Shown: one piece after another, positions 1-10,426 of the stretch
How the letters are laid out: each line of letters opens with the position of its first letter
How positions within the stretch are numbered: the first letter of the stretch is position 1
Source of the DNA: Metellina segmentata
Taxonomy: Eukaryota; Arthropoda; Arachnida; Araneae; Tetragnathidae
Direction: 5' to 3'
DNA length: 64,000 bases
Assembly: GCA_947359465.1 (NCBI GenBank)
Contig: OX375877.1
Coordinates: 53,048,744-53,112,743 of the forward strand
Position numbers and translations under genes: made by a program
The notes under the pieces: model-generated
Told to the model about the DNA's origin: nothing
What the model saw: only the letters and a program-made list of their open reading frames with translations
Database searches by the model: none

Positions 1-840
1 ATAATGAATTTCAGGACTTTGCATGCAAAAGTATACCCGAGCTCGTACAATACAGCTCTCACGGTCTCCCGTAATCAGTCAACAGGTTGTAATCCATATC
101 CATCATGAAGTTTTTTTTGGTAGACAGGATTACATGCCAATCAGTCAACAGGTTGTAATCTATCGAATTCAGAGCAACTCTGTTCTAGTGGGGGGTTTAA
201 GTTGTAACCATAGTCACCACTACAAAAATTAACTTACAGTGCAATAAAATGTATAGTAGTGTAATCCAAATCCTCCATGAAGTGTTTTTTGGTAGACAGG
301 ATTACTGGCCAATCAGTCAACAGGTTGTAATCTATCGAATTCAGAGCAACTCTGTTCTAGAGGGGTGTTTAACCATAGTCGCCACTACAAAAATTAACTT
401 ACAGTGCAATCGAATGTATAGTAGTGTAATCCAAATCCACCATGAAGTGTTTTTTGGTAGACATGATTACATGCCAATCAGTCAACAGGATGTAATCTAT
501 CTAATTCAGAGCAACTCTGTTCTAGAGGGGGGTTTATGTTGTAAGCATAGTCACCACTACAAAAATTAACTTACAGTGAAATCGAATGTATAGTAGTGTA
601 ATCCAAATCCACCATGAAGTGTTTTTTGTTAGACGCCAATCAGTCAACAGGTTGTAATCTATCGAATTCAGAGCAACTCTGTTCGAGAGGGGTGTTTATG
701 TTGTAACCATCATAGTCACTACTACAAAAATTAACTTACAGTGAAATCGAATGTATAGTAGTGTAATCCAAATCCACCATGATTTTTTTTTTGGTAGACA
801 GGATTGCACACCTTTTGCACGTTACGCTGAAGTGTCTAAA
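1..840. repeat. ~170-bp satellite, about 4-5 tandem units
   Basis: The motif GTAATCCAAATCC recurs at about 88, 261, 426, 598 and 763, giving spacings of 173, 165, 172 and 165 bases. Each unit also repeats a CAATCAGTCAACAGG block, a GAATTCAGAGCAACTCTG block and a CACTACAAAAATTAACTTAC block in the same order. Units differ by a few substitutions and short indels, so this is an ordinary tandem satellite and not a CRISPR array. Open frames inside it exist only because the unit lacks stops in one frame. It lies in the intron following exon 2 of the minus-strand TGF-beta-like gene, and may extend left of the window. Confidence 0.9.
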
Positions 841-855
841 GGGTTCTTTACTTAC

Positions 856-1140
856 CTATGACTTCAACAATACAGCTTAATACTTCTCCTGTGTCTTCGA
901 GCGCTGATTTTTGAAGAGTGAAGCCTATCCAGCCGTTTTCAATTCTGATGTCTGAGGTGAATTCGTCATACTCTTGTGCATCCGAAGTCCTTTTGAAATA
1001 AACCGAGACCGTCAAATGCGTGGTGGGTAACCTTTTGCGGATCCACATTATGACAGATATGATGTTATTGCTGTCGGGCGTTACTTCAAATTCAAACCTG
1101 GAGCAGTCCCATCTATTACTTGCGAAGCAAGCAAAGATTG
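856..1140 (-). CDS. TGF-beta-family (activin/inhibin-beta-like) ligand, exon 2, propeptide
   Basis: An internal exon of 285 nt, phase 1 at both ends. The acceptor is a classic pyrimidine tract ending TTTCTTTCAG at 1141; the donor GTAAGTAAAG follows base 856. It encodes a segment beginning IFACFASNRWDCSRFEFEV, then a hydrophobic strand IISVIMWIRKR, then LTVSVYFKRTSD, then ENGWIGFTLQKSALED and LSCIVEV. This order (strand, W-x-x-x-R, V-x-V-Y-F, G-W-x-x-F) matches the latency-associated propeptide of activin/inhibin beta chains. The exon joins exon 1 at 16134 in frame, making a T codon across the junction. The remaining propeptide, furin site and cystine knot must lie left of base 1. Family assignment is from motif pattern only; a BMP- or myoglianin-like ligand remains possible. 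Confidence 0.72.
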
Positions 1141-1365
1141 CTGAAAGAAACAGGTGCAAAAAAATATTTACCACACAAAGAACGTGACATTCATTGAGTA
1201 GAAAGCTTTAAATGCCACTTTTCTGCTTGAAAACAGATAACTTCTATCATTTCATACAAATATCAGAACATTATAAAAGATGTCTCAGCATTGACTTATT
1301 AAAAACAGTTTTCAAAACAGTCCACCTGAAACGCGTGTTTCAAAGGTGCTATCAAACGCGTTTGT

Positions 1366-1521
1366 TTAATTCTTATTACAATCACTGAGAAAGTGGTCGA
1401 TTTCTTCTTTTAGTTCAAGCACTTTTTTAAATACTTTGGCCTCCAAGGAGCCAAGAAGTAATATAGAAAAGGCTCTAGTTTCCCCATCACACAATTTTTC
1501 AGAGCTCCCCACTGAATGGAA
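1366..1521 (-). pseudogene. Possible hAT-type transposase fragment
   Basis: An open minus-strand stretch encodes a peptide containing SLEAKVFKKVLELKEEIDHFL before a stop. The VFELR-x-EI-x-x-FL pattern resembles the middle of ZBED/GTF2IRD2-like domesticated or mobile hAT proteins. The open frame continues past 1521 only through Helitron sequence. The match is short and uncorroborated, so chance is a real alternative. Confidence 0.22.
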
Positions 1522-2298
1522 TCTATATATATAAAACACTAACGTACGTGGACCCGAAATCAACGTTATTTGTGTATCGTCGAATGGCAACAGTCAACGT
1601 AAATAAAATAACCCAGATATTTTGAATTCTTGCTGTTTTCAAATAGCCGAGGTCAATTTCTATGCAAAATAAGGAATTAAATTGTAATATTTATGTTTGA
1701 ACTGACTCTTTATTTCTTCATTTGATGTAAAAGTACTTTAAACGTAATTTTGCTACCTGGTCTGACCACCAGAATTAATGTTTACTTTTTAAATTTGATT
1801 TAGAATTCCGTGTTTGGGTATTTGAGTTGACTGCGAGATGTTGCGGGCATATTTGAGGATTCCCAAGTATTATAAATATGTGTTATTTTTGTTAATAAAT
1901 TATTATCGTCTTTGTCAATATCATTGAAAAGTCTTTTGCATTATTCTGTTTCACAATATATTCAAGATGTCGAAATTCAACACGTTTGAATAGATACGTA
2001 CGTGTTTGTTTTTCAGAAATTTGCATTTTTTCAAGGATTGGAATTTTATTTTTGTTTGCATTATGTGTTTCGTATATTACCTATTGCAGAAATATTATTT
2101 AGGAGTTAGATTTTAATAATATGTCTATTTCGACCAACTTTCCTTAAATATTTGATTGAATACGCAATGATTTGAAGAATTGTTTCATAAAAATAAATAA
2201 AATATACAAATCAAAACATATTTAAATACGGTGTGTAAAAAAGTTTTAAAAAAGCACTATTACACACCGCCGAGCGCTAGCCGGCGCAGCCCGGCTAG
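1522..2298 (+). mobile_element. Non-autonomous Helitron (777 bp)
   Basis: Starts TCTATATATATAAAACAC after an A at 1521 and ends with the GC-rich hairpin CCGG-CGCAG-CCGG region followed by CTAG at 2295-2298 and a T at 2299. TC at the 5' end, a 3' hairpin, CTRR and insertion between A and T without target duplication are the Helitron signature. No Rep/helicase coding sequence is present, so it depends on another element. It shares its 5' start type with the copies at 12785 and 53306. Confidence 0.75.
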
Positions 2299-2519
2299 TT
2301 TAATAAAAATAATAACTCTTCTAATAACTTTAAACTTTTGTCTTCTAAATAATATTTTTGAAAATATATGGCGCCTCCATCTCAGCCATGACTTTTCAAC
2401 CCCTTAAAGGCGGGCGACCCACAGATTAGAAACCAATGGGTCAAGAAGTTATGTCCGTCTAATGATTAAAACACAGTGATTAACAGATTGCAACATCTCT
2501 GCATCCGAAACAATTTCTG

Positions 2520-2641
2520 TCAAGTTAAATATAGGTGGCGGTAGTGTTTCCGGTATGTATTATGAACGTAACATCAGTTGGCTTAATTTTCTAGTACGAT
2601 TTCAGCACTACGCCAGTAAAAATTACAAACTATGAATTCCG
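2520..2641. repeat. ~119-bp direct repeat, left copy (right copy 3686-3804)
   Basis: The block from CAAGTTAAATATAGGTGG to ACAAACTATGAA occurs here and again at 3686-3804 with only a handful of differences (about 96% identity by eye). A more diverged relative lies at 20660-20850, extending into ATTCCGAAT-TATAT sequence that matches what follows this left copy. The two close copies flank the Tc1 element at 2648-3662. It is probably a dispersed repeat of unknown type that was duplicated locally. Confidence 0.7.
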
Positions 2642-2647
2642 AATCGA

Positions 2648-3662
2648 TATAGGGACAAAAGTATTTGAACACTATAAATTTCACAAACTGTGCTTGTTTC
2701 TTATGCCTACACTGGCAGACCGGAGGAGTGCCAGGCCCGACGAAGACGGCAAGAAGCGAGAGGGTACGCCTTCCATGTTATTGAGCCCCATTGGGAGGAA
2801 GTCCGACTTTGCTCGACATACATGACACATCCGTTTTACAGGAAGGTCCCTTTCATACATCCATTCTCTCACACATATCGTAATTTAGATCCCAATCAGA
2901 GGCCGATAACACCCTGATCAGGTACCCCCAGAGGTATTGATTTGGTATGGGAACATGGGGGCTTTGTGACCACTACCTATTTAACGTGCCCCAGTCACCA
3001 TTAGTGAACACGACGGTCTTTAGCCAGGTCGAAGCGCCGATCTCACAATCATCAGAATTGCAGGCTCCGCCGAGGACAGAACCCACAACCCTTCTGATGC
3101 GAGTCCGACGCTCTACTGACTGAGCTACCGCGGCTCACTGTGCTTTATTATTCTATTCAGTAACGGGTAGCCCTTCTTTTTGATTGCATTACAGCTGCAA
3201 CACGTCGTGGCTTACTTTCCACAAGTTCTCTGTAAGTCTGAGCGGAATAGCTCTTCATGCCTCTTTGCAAGGCTGTGAGAAGAGATTGTTGTGAAGATGG
3301 GCGTGCGTGGCAGTGTCGTACTCGTCGCTCCAGTTTGTTCCACAAGTGCTCGATCAGATTGAGATCGGAGCTCTGAACAAGTCAGTCAAGCGATTTCACC
3401 TCATTTTCAGGAAACCAATCCAGCATGCGTTTTACGATATCATATGGAGCTCGATCCTGTTGGAAGAAACAACCATCATCGCCGAAGTATTGCCGTAGTG
3501 AAGGCAAGGACGACTTATCCAGAATGTCGAGGTACATGTCAGCGTTCATGGTAACAGGTACATAAAGCAATGGGTCAAGTCCTAACCAGGAAGAACAACC
3601 CCACACTAAAATGGATCCTCCTCCAAAATTTCTGCAGTGTCCAAATACTTTTGTCCATATAG
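2648..3662 (-). mobile_element. Tc1-like element A, internally deleted, DD34E, carries a SINE
   Basis: Inverted ends read TATAGGGACAAAAGTATTTG at left and TATATGGACAAAAGTATTTG (complement) at right. The minus strand (about 3640 to 3157) encodes the C-terminal half of a Tc1 transposase: VWGCSSW, then FFQQDRAP with the second catalytic D, then a LIEHLWNKLERR motif with the catalytic E. There are 34 residues between D and E, typical of Tc1. One in-frame stop falls where the conserved W of DWP is expected. The N-terminal DNA-binding half and first D are missing, so the element is dead. SINE-B at 2696-3136 is inserted between the left end and the coding part. Confidence 0.85.
2696..3136 (-). mobile_element. 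SINE-B (tRNA-derived), copy 1
   Basis: Flanked by the 9-bp target duplication ACTGTGCTT at 2687-2695 and 3137-3145. On the minus strand the head reads AGCCGCGGTAGCTCAGTCAG, a tRNA-like A box, then TAGAGCGTCGGACTCGCATC and a degenerate B box GGTTGTGGGTTC. The body is almost identical to the copy at 33064-33517. It is inserted in Tc1 element A and is therefore younger than it. Open reading frames over it on both strands are incidental. Confidence 0.88.
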
Positions 3663-3685
3663 TGTACTAGCTACTGCACCTTTAC

Positions 3686-3804
3686 TCAAGTTAAATATAG
3701 GTGGTGGTAGTGTTTCCGGTATGTATTCTGAACGTAACATCAGTTGGCTTAATTTTCTAGTACGATTTCAGCATTCCGCCAGTAAAAATTACAAACTATG
3801 AAAA
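3686..3804. repeat. ~119-bp direct repeat, right copy
   Basis: Near-identical to 2520-2641 (see that entry). It is truncated at 3804/3805 by the end of the minus-strand Helitron, and its natural continuation (ATTCCGAAT...) is absent here. Confidence 0.7.
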
Positions 3805-4423
3805 CTAGCTTCGCAAACCAAAACATATAATTTCTTTTGAAAAATTATTTATTAAAACAAAATTAAACGTTGCGAAGAGATCCAATCGGTGTAACGCCAC
3901 AATCTCTTGCAAAAAAGACATTTTTTTTTTTGAAAAATTATTTATTATAACAAAATCAAGGTATCTAATATCAGATTTCAAATCCGTTGAAATTTTTAAT
4001 CTATCTTTAACGATCCCGATTTAAAAAAAAAAAGAATTAACAAAGCCAGTCAAAATGTTCGCTGTGGAATCGTTTGAGCGTAGACTACGCATTCCCATTT
4101 AGTTGAGAGCGGAAGGTGAAAAAATTTGGCTTGGTTTCAAAGGCTGACGTCAATAGTGACAATTGTGACGTGACGTCATAGGTGAAATTCCAATTGCCGG
4201 AGCGGGACGAAAAAAAGATCCAAAGAAGAAAAAAAATTATTAAATTCATTTAAAAATGTTCTATATTGAATTTTAAAATTCGCCTCGCCCCTAAAATTGG
4301 AAAAATTCGGACTACCTGTGTGCCAAATCTCATTACTGTAAGTGCTATCGATTCATCAGGACTTTGCGTTCAAGAAGCAAACAAACAAACAGACAGACAA
4401 ATACTTCCTTTTATAATATTAGA
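3805..4423 (-). mobile_element. Non-autonomous Helitron (619 bp), minus strand
   Basis: Read on the minus strand it starts TCTAATATTATAAAAGGAAG after an A (4424) and ends GGTTTGCGAAGCTAG before a T (3804). Its early part, including GAGATTTGGCACACAGGTAG, is shared with copies starting at 17054 and 58673. The 3' hairpin is weak, so the right boundary call rests on CTAG|T and on the shared terminal sequence. Confidence 0.6.
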
Positions 4424-5204
4424 TAAGTGATTATTCAAAACAAATTAAATTAAACCCCATACGTTGCCGAAATAGCGACAAGCAACAGTTCAAGGTAATT
4501 CCGATATGTTTGATAAGAGCATTTAGGTAGCAAATGTAAAATCTTCACTTTCCTTCCTGTCCAGATATTTAACTACGGTAATCGAATTATATCTAGGTGT
4601 TCTCAGGCTTAAATTCAGTTATGTGTCAGCGAATCAACCCAACGTTTGTCTAGTGACTTCTATGTACACAATGAGTACATGCTATAAGAACCGATGTAAA
4701 TACGAAACCAGAGGGGATAACTATTTCGTTAGTAAAGTATTATCTTCGTACATTTGTTCGAGATTCAATTGTAAGGATCGATTTATAAATCGGTGTTTTT
4801 CAGGCTAAAATCGCTCATATGATATTTTGTGTTTATATTTTTTGATTTTGTAAAAATTTTATTGAAGTGAATTTAGAAGCCAGGAATAAAGAGCGATATC
4901 TATTAGAAAGTTAGGTTTATTTTAAGGGGGCAGAAGACTTTCAAAAATACCAAAATCGATAAAAAAAAACAGATTTTTTCAATTTTAGAGAAAAAAGTCA
5001 TCGATATTATTTTCTGTGAATAGCAAAACGAATTTTTCAAATACGATTGTTTATGATGGAGTTACGCATACACAGTAACGCATGCACAGCTGTAACAGAT
5101 AAGTTTCGTAAGTCTACTACAAGTATTTTTTAATTCTACTATGGGACTCGCTTAAGCTCGCAGGAATATCGTTATGGGAAGGGAAAGGGAACTTCAATTA
5201 ACGT
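4424..5204. other. Interval without recognised gene
   Basis: AT-rich sequence. A TTAAGGGGGCAGAAGACTTT stretch near 4919 resembles the ends of TTAA-flanked MITEs, but no matching right end was found. TCTACTACAAG at 5113 could be a Helitron 5' end for the 3' terminus at 5376. No exon signals were recognised. Confidence 0.5.
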
Positions 5205-5376
5205 CGTACTAGAGGTCCGGGATCAATTCAGCAGCGATCCATATGGGGATGGATTGTGAAGCAATCCCCTTCCCCTCATTGTTGAAAAGTATAGTTCGCA
5301 AAGCGAACTAAATATGATTGCGTAGTAATCATCGGGGGTTGACCAGCGATAGCGAGCAGGGGGCAAAGCCCCCTTG
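5205..5376 (+). mobile_element. Helitron 3' end, first of a head-to-tail pair
   Basis: Contains GGGATCAATTCAGCAGCGATC, then GATTGTGAAGCAATCCCC, GGGGGTTGACCAGCGATAG and the terminal hairpin AGGGGGCAAAGCCCCCT followed by CTTG, a one-base variant of CTAG. The same sequence with an intact CTAG occurs at 5950-6109. The next Helitron starts directly at 5377. The 5' boundary is unsure; TC at 5113 is a candidate. Confidence 0.6.
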
Positions 5377-6109
5377 TCTACTATAAAAGAATTTTTTTTT
5401 TGTCTTTTTCAGGTTTATTCGCTTTGTGATTGGTAGATAGCTAGTCACGTGACAGCGAGTCTTTTGATTCAACGGGCTAATTAATTTGGAGCACTTGCCG
5501 ACGATAAACACAGTAATATATTTTAATTAATTCATTCATACAATTTGAGAGTACGGGCTAGAAATTTTTCAATGTTTTCAGAAGAACCGGCAAATTTGGT
5601 CATCGTTTCGATAGCAACAGTCAAATATGAAAATCTTAAAAAGGTACTATTACAACAAACAATACGGATCAGCTAAAACATTTAAAGTTATGAGATTTCC
5701 TCTGAATTTTAACAATATGTCGTGCTGAAATATTTCATTTTTTATGTGGAAATGAGATGTTTTGTTCTTGACATTTTTTTTAAACATTTTGTTTTTATTT
5801 GCACTGTATTTCCAAGAATAAACCGAGAAATTTTGGAACGTTTTCTAAAGCTGAAGTACTGTAGTCGGCTTATATACGAATCTGCTAATCTCGCCAAAAA
5901 AGTAGGCAATTTTCCGTTAATCGGGCGCATGCGATAAATATGGCAATGAGTTCGGGATCAATCCAGCAGCGATCGAAATGGGATGGATTGTGAAGCAATC
6001 CCCTCCTCCAATCACTGTTAAAAGTATAGCTCGCGAAGCGACTAAATATGATTGCGTAGCAATCATCGGGGGTTGACGAGCAATAGCGAGCAGGGGGTGG
6101 AACCCCTAG
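5377..6109 (+). mobile_element. Non-autonomous Helitron (733 bp), second of the pair
   Basis: Starts TCTACTATAAAAG immediately after the preceding element's CTTG and ends with the hairpin AGGGGGTGGAACCCCT overlapping CTAG at 6106-6109, followed by T. The last ~160 bp match the end of the preceding element closely. No Rep/helicase coding. Two unit-like copies joined with no base between them suggest read-through rolling-circle replication or insertion at a Helitron terminus. Confidence 0.68.
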
Positions 6110-9100
6110 TATTTAAAAAAATACTAGTATAAATATCTTCATTTTGAATGCGTAATAAATAAAGTTATGACCGATAAAATAAATCAATGTGCACATCTTA
6201 CTCAAAATTTCTTGAAATATTACAAATGTCATTGTATAAACCATCCAAGGAAGAGTCCCCAGCCTTATTTAGAGGTGGCATATTATTAAACTACTTAACA
6301 CCGTCCCAGCCTTAGCCATTCTGTGTAGAGGAGGCATATTATACGAAAAATGTGTGAAAGTAAAAGAAGTACTTTTTATTTGATAATTAATATTACAATG
6401 AGTCAAAGTGAACATCAACACCACAGTGCAATTTATTTACAGCTGTAAACTAGGAACAACTAAGTTGATTCAAAAATAAAGGTAATTTACTACAATTTTT
6501 TAATGCTAGCATTCACAATTTTATCAAATAAATACACTAGCGTGCAAAATTCAAGGAATGGTAAGGTTTTCAGCAGTGGATGTTGGTAAATGTTGATTTA
6601 AAAGTACATCGAGAGTTGCCGAACCGATGTGTCAAAATCAAAACTTGCTCAACATAAAACTGAACTTAGCCAAGCAACGCTTCTTACGTTATGTTCTATA
6701 TAAAATTTTACTTCTATGGTTCGTATGGAATAACATAGCGATCTGAAAATAATTGCGTTAACTTAGAAATTCCAGACGGAATAGAATGTACAAAAATTCA
6801 GTGTTCGATTTTTTGCTGCTCTGGACAGACTTCTGACTTTTGAATAAAATTATGAATTTATTGACATTCTGAAAAGAAATATTACAGAAAGCGCAAGAAA
6901 AACCTGTATTGAATACATTTAATTATATTAAGACAGTGATCCAAAGCATAAAGCTTGGAATGTGAGGTGTTTTTATTTTCGTTTGGTTTATAGTTAGTTA
7001 CTCCCTTCATGGAAACGCATTCCTGGAATTAAATTTTATTGAAAACTTATAGAATCTTTTGAAACAACAATTTAGGGAATCCCATTTACTACTAAACCAA
7101 TTAATAGGTCGGCTCCTGCTAGAAGACGGACGAGTCACATGCTTTTAAACGAGTTTATTCTTCAAATTAGGTGATAGGTTGGACTGTAAACAAAGTATTT
7201 CCTCTATTGGTGTCTTTGCCGCTTATTATAGTTTACTTTTATAGTTTGGTACCGAAAGAGAGTGCAGTGATAACAAGGGGAAAACCATACGCAGTGATCG
7301 GAATTCTTGTTATTACGTGTAGCAACCATCTGCTAACGCGCTTTCAAACTTATTCAGAAATCGACAAACCCAAGTTTGGTTGTCTTCTCCCGGGATCCGC
7401 ACTATACTTTGCAAAACCGTACTTGTGCCAACTTGAAGTAAAATTTAGTTAAATCAATCCCTAAGCAACTTTTAGCTGTCAAAAAAATAAAAGAATACAC
7501 ACCAATTACCTTTAATTTTGTTTGTTCAAATCTTTGCCTACTTAAAAATGTCATGAGTGAGTTTAGCTGTGATCTGTTTTTATTTTCAAATAAAATATGA
7601 AGTTTTCACCATTCTTTTTAATTTCCCCTAATGTATATTGTTATTAAATTGAGTATATTAGCATTAGAAAGTGCAATAAATCACCTTTAATTTAGTGGGA
7701 AAATGTTTTGAATAAACTTTGTTGTACCAAGTTCACAATTGTCTGAAAAAATTTCATTCTAATGTCGGGTTTTCACTTTGACTCACTATATATCACTCAC
7801 TTTGATATAAATAACATACAGAATACTGAATAAAATCGAATTGTATAACTGTTTTTATAAAGAGTCGTAATAAAAATTGCACATGAGATAGTATTTCTGA
7901 ATATGTTATTCATTAGAAACGAGAAAATCATTAGCACTTTTAGGAAGTATTTTTGAGATAAATAAGTGGGGACAGATCAAATTTGTGCAGTTTCATTTGA
8001 AATTGAAATTATTTAAATAATTGAAAAGTATTCTCAAACGTTTTTAATTTTCAAAAAAAAATTATGCGAGTTAAATCCATAAATTCTTTGTCTATCAACT
8101 TCATATTTAGTGTTGGCTATGCAAAGTTTGAGAAATTAAGCTTAAATAAAATAGAATTAACACTTCTATCACGTCAGAAAGTAATTCCATTTCTGACCTC
8201 TAAACTAGTATTTTTCAAAAAGTATCTCAAATAATTTTTACATCAATTTATAATTGAGAAGTATATATAATTTCTCTTTTAGTTGTTTTTTTTTAAATTA
8301 AGATTCTTATACTTTTGCAAATTTTGTAGTTATTGTTGCAAACTTTGATTTATACCACTTCTTATTTAAATATTTACAGATTATAATAGTTTATATAACG
8401 ATAAATACAGCATTGAATGCTTCCTTTTTTTTTTAAGAACAAATAATAACTTTAGGCCTTACGTATTTGAGTATGGGTCTCTACTTTAAAAGAATACTTT
8501 TTTTTTTTGCATTATTTGAGGTAACAAGCTTATACGACTCAAATTATTTTATAAAGATTTTAATTATAATTTCAATTTTTATTCATAACGTTCCAGTACT
8601 TAATTTTTGTTACAATTATACTAAGCAATTGGTAACTTTTACATCATATTCATTTTGTTTCTTATTTCCAGGGTTTATTTACACTAGATAAAATAAATAA
8701 ATCATTCCGACTTAATGCATTAAAAATATTAATGCATATTCTTTCACAGTAAAGACTCGATAAGTCGTCTTTTACGAGAATAAGACACATTTGACCACAA
8801 GCAGAATAACCACAGAATGTGCTAAATACGTTTTCCTAATCATGTGAATTTTAAATTTAACACGGTATTCACAACAATAATATAAATTAATGGAAGTACT
8901 TAAAATTAAGTAAATGATAAAAAATTTAACTTTGTCACTTTTGAGCTTTATTTGAACATTCTTTAAAACTTTACAACTACTTATCCTTATTCGTATAATA
9001 ATACAAAGTATTTGTCGACTAAAATGAACAACTGTCAGTGCAATTGTCTTTCATCTCTAAAACATTAAGTGCCTTGAATTCATCATTTGCAGTTCCTTGA

Positions 9101-9360
9101 ACTGACTTAAGAGTAATATCAAATTGTTTCTAAGGCTTCAAGAAGTTGTGTTTTATTAGGTATAATGAAGGAATTTCCTCATTTTCTATCTCTCACTTTT
9201 ATATCACTCGCTTTTATCACTCTTTTCTTTTTTTAAATATTTATAGTTAAATCTTTTATGGTCGCTTGAGAACATACTGTAATCCGTAATCGGTATATGT
9301 GTAGTCTTAAAAGTCAGAAACAGTACATTCACTTTCAAATAATTAAAAAAAAAAGAAGAG
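6110..9360. other. AT-rich interval, nothing recognised
   Basis: About 3.2 kb of low-GC sequence with scattered short open frames of no recognisable content and no codon-like pattern. I saw no repeat ends, tRNA-like boxes or splice-bounded exons. It is part of intron 1 of the TGF-beta-like gene. Confidence 0.5.
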
Positions 9361-9365
9361 TCAGG

Positions 9366-9675
9366 TTGGTAGGTAGTTAATTAATGTCACACTGAAGAAA
9401 CACAACGGACTATTGAGGCCCGGGGTCAATCCCGTAAAGAAAGATCCAAGGGCAGTTTTACGTAATTTTAAGCCACGGCCAAATGACGAGAACAACACCT
9501 GTGTGAGTTGGCAATCCACCCTCCGAACTTCCACACCACGCCAACGTGAGGACCTTTGAGGTTTTGACAGATTCAACGTGCACCAGCCTCCGGTTACACA
9601 ACGGTCGTTGCTCTAGTTTCGAATCCGCAACCCTGCGATTGCTAATCCGTTGCTTTTATAACTGGATTACCGTGG
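9366..9675 (-). mobile_element. SINE-A (tRNA-derived), minus strand
   Basis: Read on the minus strand it begins CCACGGTAATCCAGTT, passes GGATTAGCAATCGCAGGG and a B box resembling GGTTCGAAACTCGG, then the body with GGCGTGGTGTGGAAGTT and CCGTGGCTTAAAATTACG, and ends in a TAACTACCTACC tail. It is the same family as 18250, 20908, 22748, 27462, 32530, 38371 and 60508. The tRNA-like head identifies the class; it is not a functional tRNA. Confidence 0.82.
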
Positions 9676-10426
9676 CACGTTTCAAAATGCGTTTCAATTC
9701 ATTTCAAGGTTGTTCAATGATACCCCTGTTCTACTATTTGGAAAACCTTAAATGGCATGATGAATGTCCAAAAATACTCTGGTTAAAATTGACATTTATA
9801 AAAAAAAAATCTTTAGCTCATTTATTATTAAAATGTAATTCTTTGTCTCAATTTAAAATACAACTTCAATTACTTAAAAAATTACTTACTTAATTTAGGA
9901 AAAGTGTTTATTTTATAGTTATCGTAATATATAACATTTATCGTAATATAAAACATGCAATTTTGTATGTAAGAACTTCAATGCACAAAATAAAGTAAAA
10001 CATCTTAAACAAAATTAATGTTTGGTATATTTCTTATCTTTCTTATGCTTTATTCCAGGTTGATTTTTGTTTTATAGTTCAGATATATACATTTGTGTTC
10101 AAAATACTACCTAAACATGCAATTAATGCACTAAAATTTCTTATAGGTAAACATAATTGTTTTATTTAATGTAATTTTTCTAATATGTGTGTATTCTTAA
10201 TAATTTAAACCATATAATCACAAGCTATTAAGTTCGTTGAGACAAGTATACAACGGGCTCTATAAATCTCTATTGCAATTCAAGTGGTAGTTATTAGCTT
10301 TTGCGGAGTAATCGTAAATAATGAGAAATATCATTCAAACATACACACTTAATATGGTTCTTGCATATTTACAACTCAAAATACTCTCAGAATAATAAAT
10401 TAATTAAAAATCTTACACCTCAAAAA

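Noticed and set aside
1..840. CRISPR-like array
   Set aside because: Units are ~170 bp with no short repeat/unique spacer structure, in a eukaryotic genome; it is a plain satellite.
7171..7452. 93-residue open frame with a hydrophobic start
   Set aside because: No recognised motif, no codon-usage contrast or splice signals; isolated in AT-rich intron sequence.
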